7,233 nucleotides of DNA, taken from NCBI GenBank assembly GCA_030830415.1, contig JAURNB010000115.1:1-7233 (forward strand), given 5' to 3'. The stretch comes from Acidimicrobiales bacterium (lineage in GTDB: Bacteria; Actinomycetota; Acidimicrobiia; Acidimicrobiales; Ilumatobacteraceae). Of this stretch, positions 6,193 to 7,233 are shown piece after piece. Both the position numbers and the translations under genes were made by a program. The first letter of the stretch is position 1; each line of letters begins with the position of its first letter. Under the pieces are notes generated by a model that worked only from the letters and a program-made list of their open reading frames with translations, had not been told where the DNA came from and searched no databases.

Positions 6193-7233
6193 GTGAACAA
6201 AAATGCGAATAACGAAGTCCCGACTAACGGAAGTGCTCCTGCACAATGCCCGTATAGCCCGCTTGACCCCGAGGTACTTGCCGACCCCTTCCCTGCTTAT
6301 GCGCAACTGCGTAGCGAGTGCCCCGTGCACAACACCAATATGGGCGGCCGCGAATTTCTTACCGTGGCAAATCGTGCCGATGTGCACAACATTCTCACGA
6401 GCCCTAATGAATGGGTCAACCGCTATGGCGCTGGCATCGCATACTCCGGTGTCGACGGTCGCGGCAACTTGCAACACTTCGACCAGCCAGAGCACACCAA
6501 GCGTCGCGTGCTGATGCGCAATGAGTTCAACCCCGTTGAAGTGAAGAAACTCGCCGACGACGCAGTTCGCGTTGCCAACGAACTTGCCCGCGACATGGCG
6601 GCCAGTGGCAACTCGGCCGAACTGCACGATGCTTTTGCATGCCCCATGCCTATTTTGGGTTTCATCGATCTCATGGGTGTTCCTGCGGAAGATCGCACGC
6701 TCATTAAGAACTGGGCCGATCAGTTGGTGCTGGGTTTGTCTGACCCTCCAGCAGCAGTCAAGCCCACTGAAGAAATTAAGCAATACATCAACGCCGCTGT
6801 CTCACAACGCCGTCGCGTTGCCGATGCAGGCGGCACACCTACGCCTGGGCTACTTACTGAATACTCATTGCGCACCATCGATGGTGAACGTATTCCTCTC
6901 ATCGAGATGGAAGCAATGGTGTTGCAACTCTTAGTTGCTGGTCATGAAACCACCACATCTCTCATTACGAACCTCATGTGGCGCTTACTTGAAGTTCCTG
7001 CACGTTGGCAACGTATTGTGAATGACTTTTCTCTCATTCCCAATGCAATTGAAGAAAGTTTGCGTTACGACCCGCCTGTACTTGGACTCTTTCGTACGAA
7101 TGAAAACCCTGCCGTCATCAATGGCGTCAATGTTCCCGAAAAAACAAAAGTAATGGTCATGTATGCCTCGGCAAACCGCGACCCCGAAGCTTTTCCGAAC
7201 CCCGATGAATTTGATATTGATCGTGACCCCATG
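6193..7233 (+). CDS. Cytochrome P450, N-terminal 347 residues (cut by window edge)
   Basis: A soluble bacterial P450 monooxygenase, a haem-thiolate enzyme that inserts one oxygen atom from O2 into an organic substrate using ferredoxin-type electrons. The frame from GTG 6193 is open for 347 codons to the right edge. Landmarks are CPYSPLDPEVLADPFPAYAQLR (19–40, given here as the usual bacterial CYP opening), the C-helix FDQPEHTKRR (96–105) with a haem-propionate-type histidine H101, the I-helix oxygen-activation motif AGHETT (249–254), the K-helix ExxR E288–R291, and the ANRDPEAFPNPDEFD stretch (327–341). The haem-ligand cysteine loop should follow within roughly 20 residues but is outside the window, so catalytic completeness is unproven. 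Usual length is about 400. There is no membrane anchor, as is normal for bacterial CYPs. Start choices also include GTG 6160. No ferredoxin or reductase gene is visible. The CYP family and substrate cannot be named from this fragment. Confidence 0.95.
   Translation, partial: MNKNANNEVPTNGSAPAQCPYSPLDPEVLADPFPAYAQLRSECPVHNTNMGGREFLTVANRADVHNILTSPNEWVNRYGAGIAYSGVDGRGNLQHFDQPEHTKRRVLMRNEFNPVEVKKLADDAVRVANELARDMAASGNSAELHDAFACPMPILGFIDLMGVPAEDRTLIKNWADQLVLGLSDPPAAVKPTEEIKQYINAAVSQRRRVADAGGTPTPGLLTEYSLRTIDGERIPLIEMEAMVLQLLVAGHETTTSLITNLMWRLLEVPARWQRIVNDFSLIPNAIEESLRYDPPVLGLFRTNENPAVINGVNVPEKTKVMVMYASANRDPEAFPNPDEFDIDRDPM

Noticed and set aside
6151..6783. 210-codon open frame on the minus strand
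   Set aside because: It is antisense to the P450, whose motifs are unambiguous, and overlaps the P450 start. The peptide shows no known motif.

Overview
The window reads as ordinary chromosomal DNA of a bacterium, most likely an actinobacterium. The argS–lysA gene pair, the lipobox-type lipoprotein, GTG/TTG-tolerant starts and the protein style all fit Actinomycetota with moderate GC. An Acidimicrobiia-type (Ilumatobacter-like) aquatic lineage is a guess from the overall look and has not been tested. Genes are tightly packed. No gap between genes exceeds about 120 bp, and there is no insertion sequence, CRISPR array, prophage or other mobile signature.

Layout. (1) Positions 1–2570, minus strand: argS (arginyl-tRNA synthetase) followed after 2 bp by lysA (diaminopimelate decarboxylase, cut by the left edge of the window). 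This is the argS–lysA operon known from Corynebacterium and relatives. (2) Positions 2666–2740, plus strand: a tRNA-Arg with anticodon CCG, head-to-head with argS. (3) Positions 2827–5648, plus strand: a complete three-gene ABC importer of the nitrate/sulfonate/taurine/thiamine-precursor superfamily, made of ATPase, permease and lipoprotein solute-binding protein. It is closed by a strong UUCG-loop terminator at 5664–5697. (4) Positions 5710–6075, minus strand: a small VOC (glyoxalase/bleomycin-resistance fold) protein that converges on the same terminator. (5) Position 6193 to the right edge, plus strand: a bacterial cytochrome P450, divergent from the VOC gene and cut before its haem-binding cysteine loop.

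How they work together. argS and the tRNA-Arg share arginine decoding, and lysA makes lysine, so the left part is an amino-acid and translation locus. The importer takes up an unknown small organic solute. The binding protein carries a D-W-x-P-x3-H-x-G-x-Y pattern reminiscent of the ThiY/THI5 pyrimidine-binding branch, which is the best clue to substrate, but only a clue. The VOC protein and the P450 may share a promoter region; no common pathway can be shown from this window.

I did not find a convincing previously undescribed system here. The points most worth checking are the unassigned substrate of the importer, the argS/tRNA-Arg head-to-head arrangement, and a G7 tract just before the P450 start.
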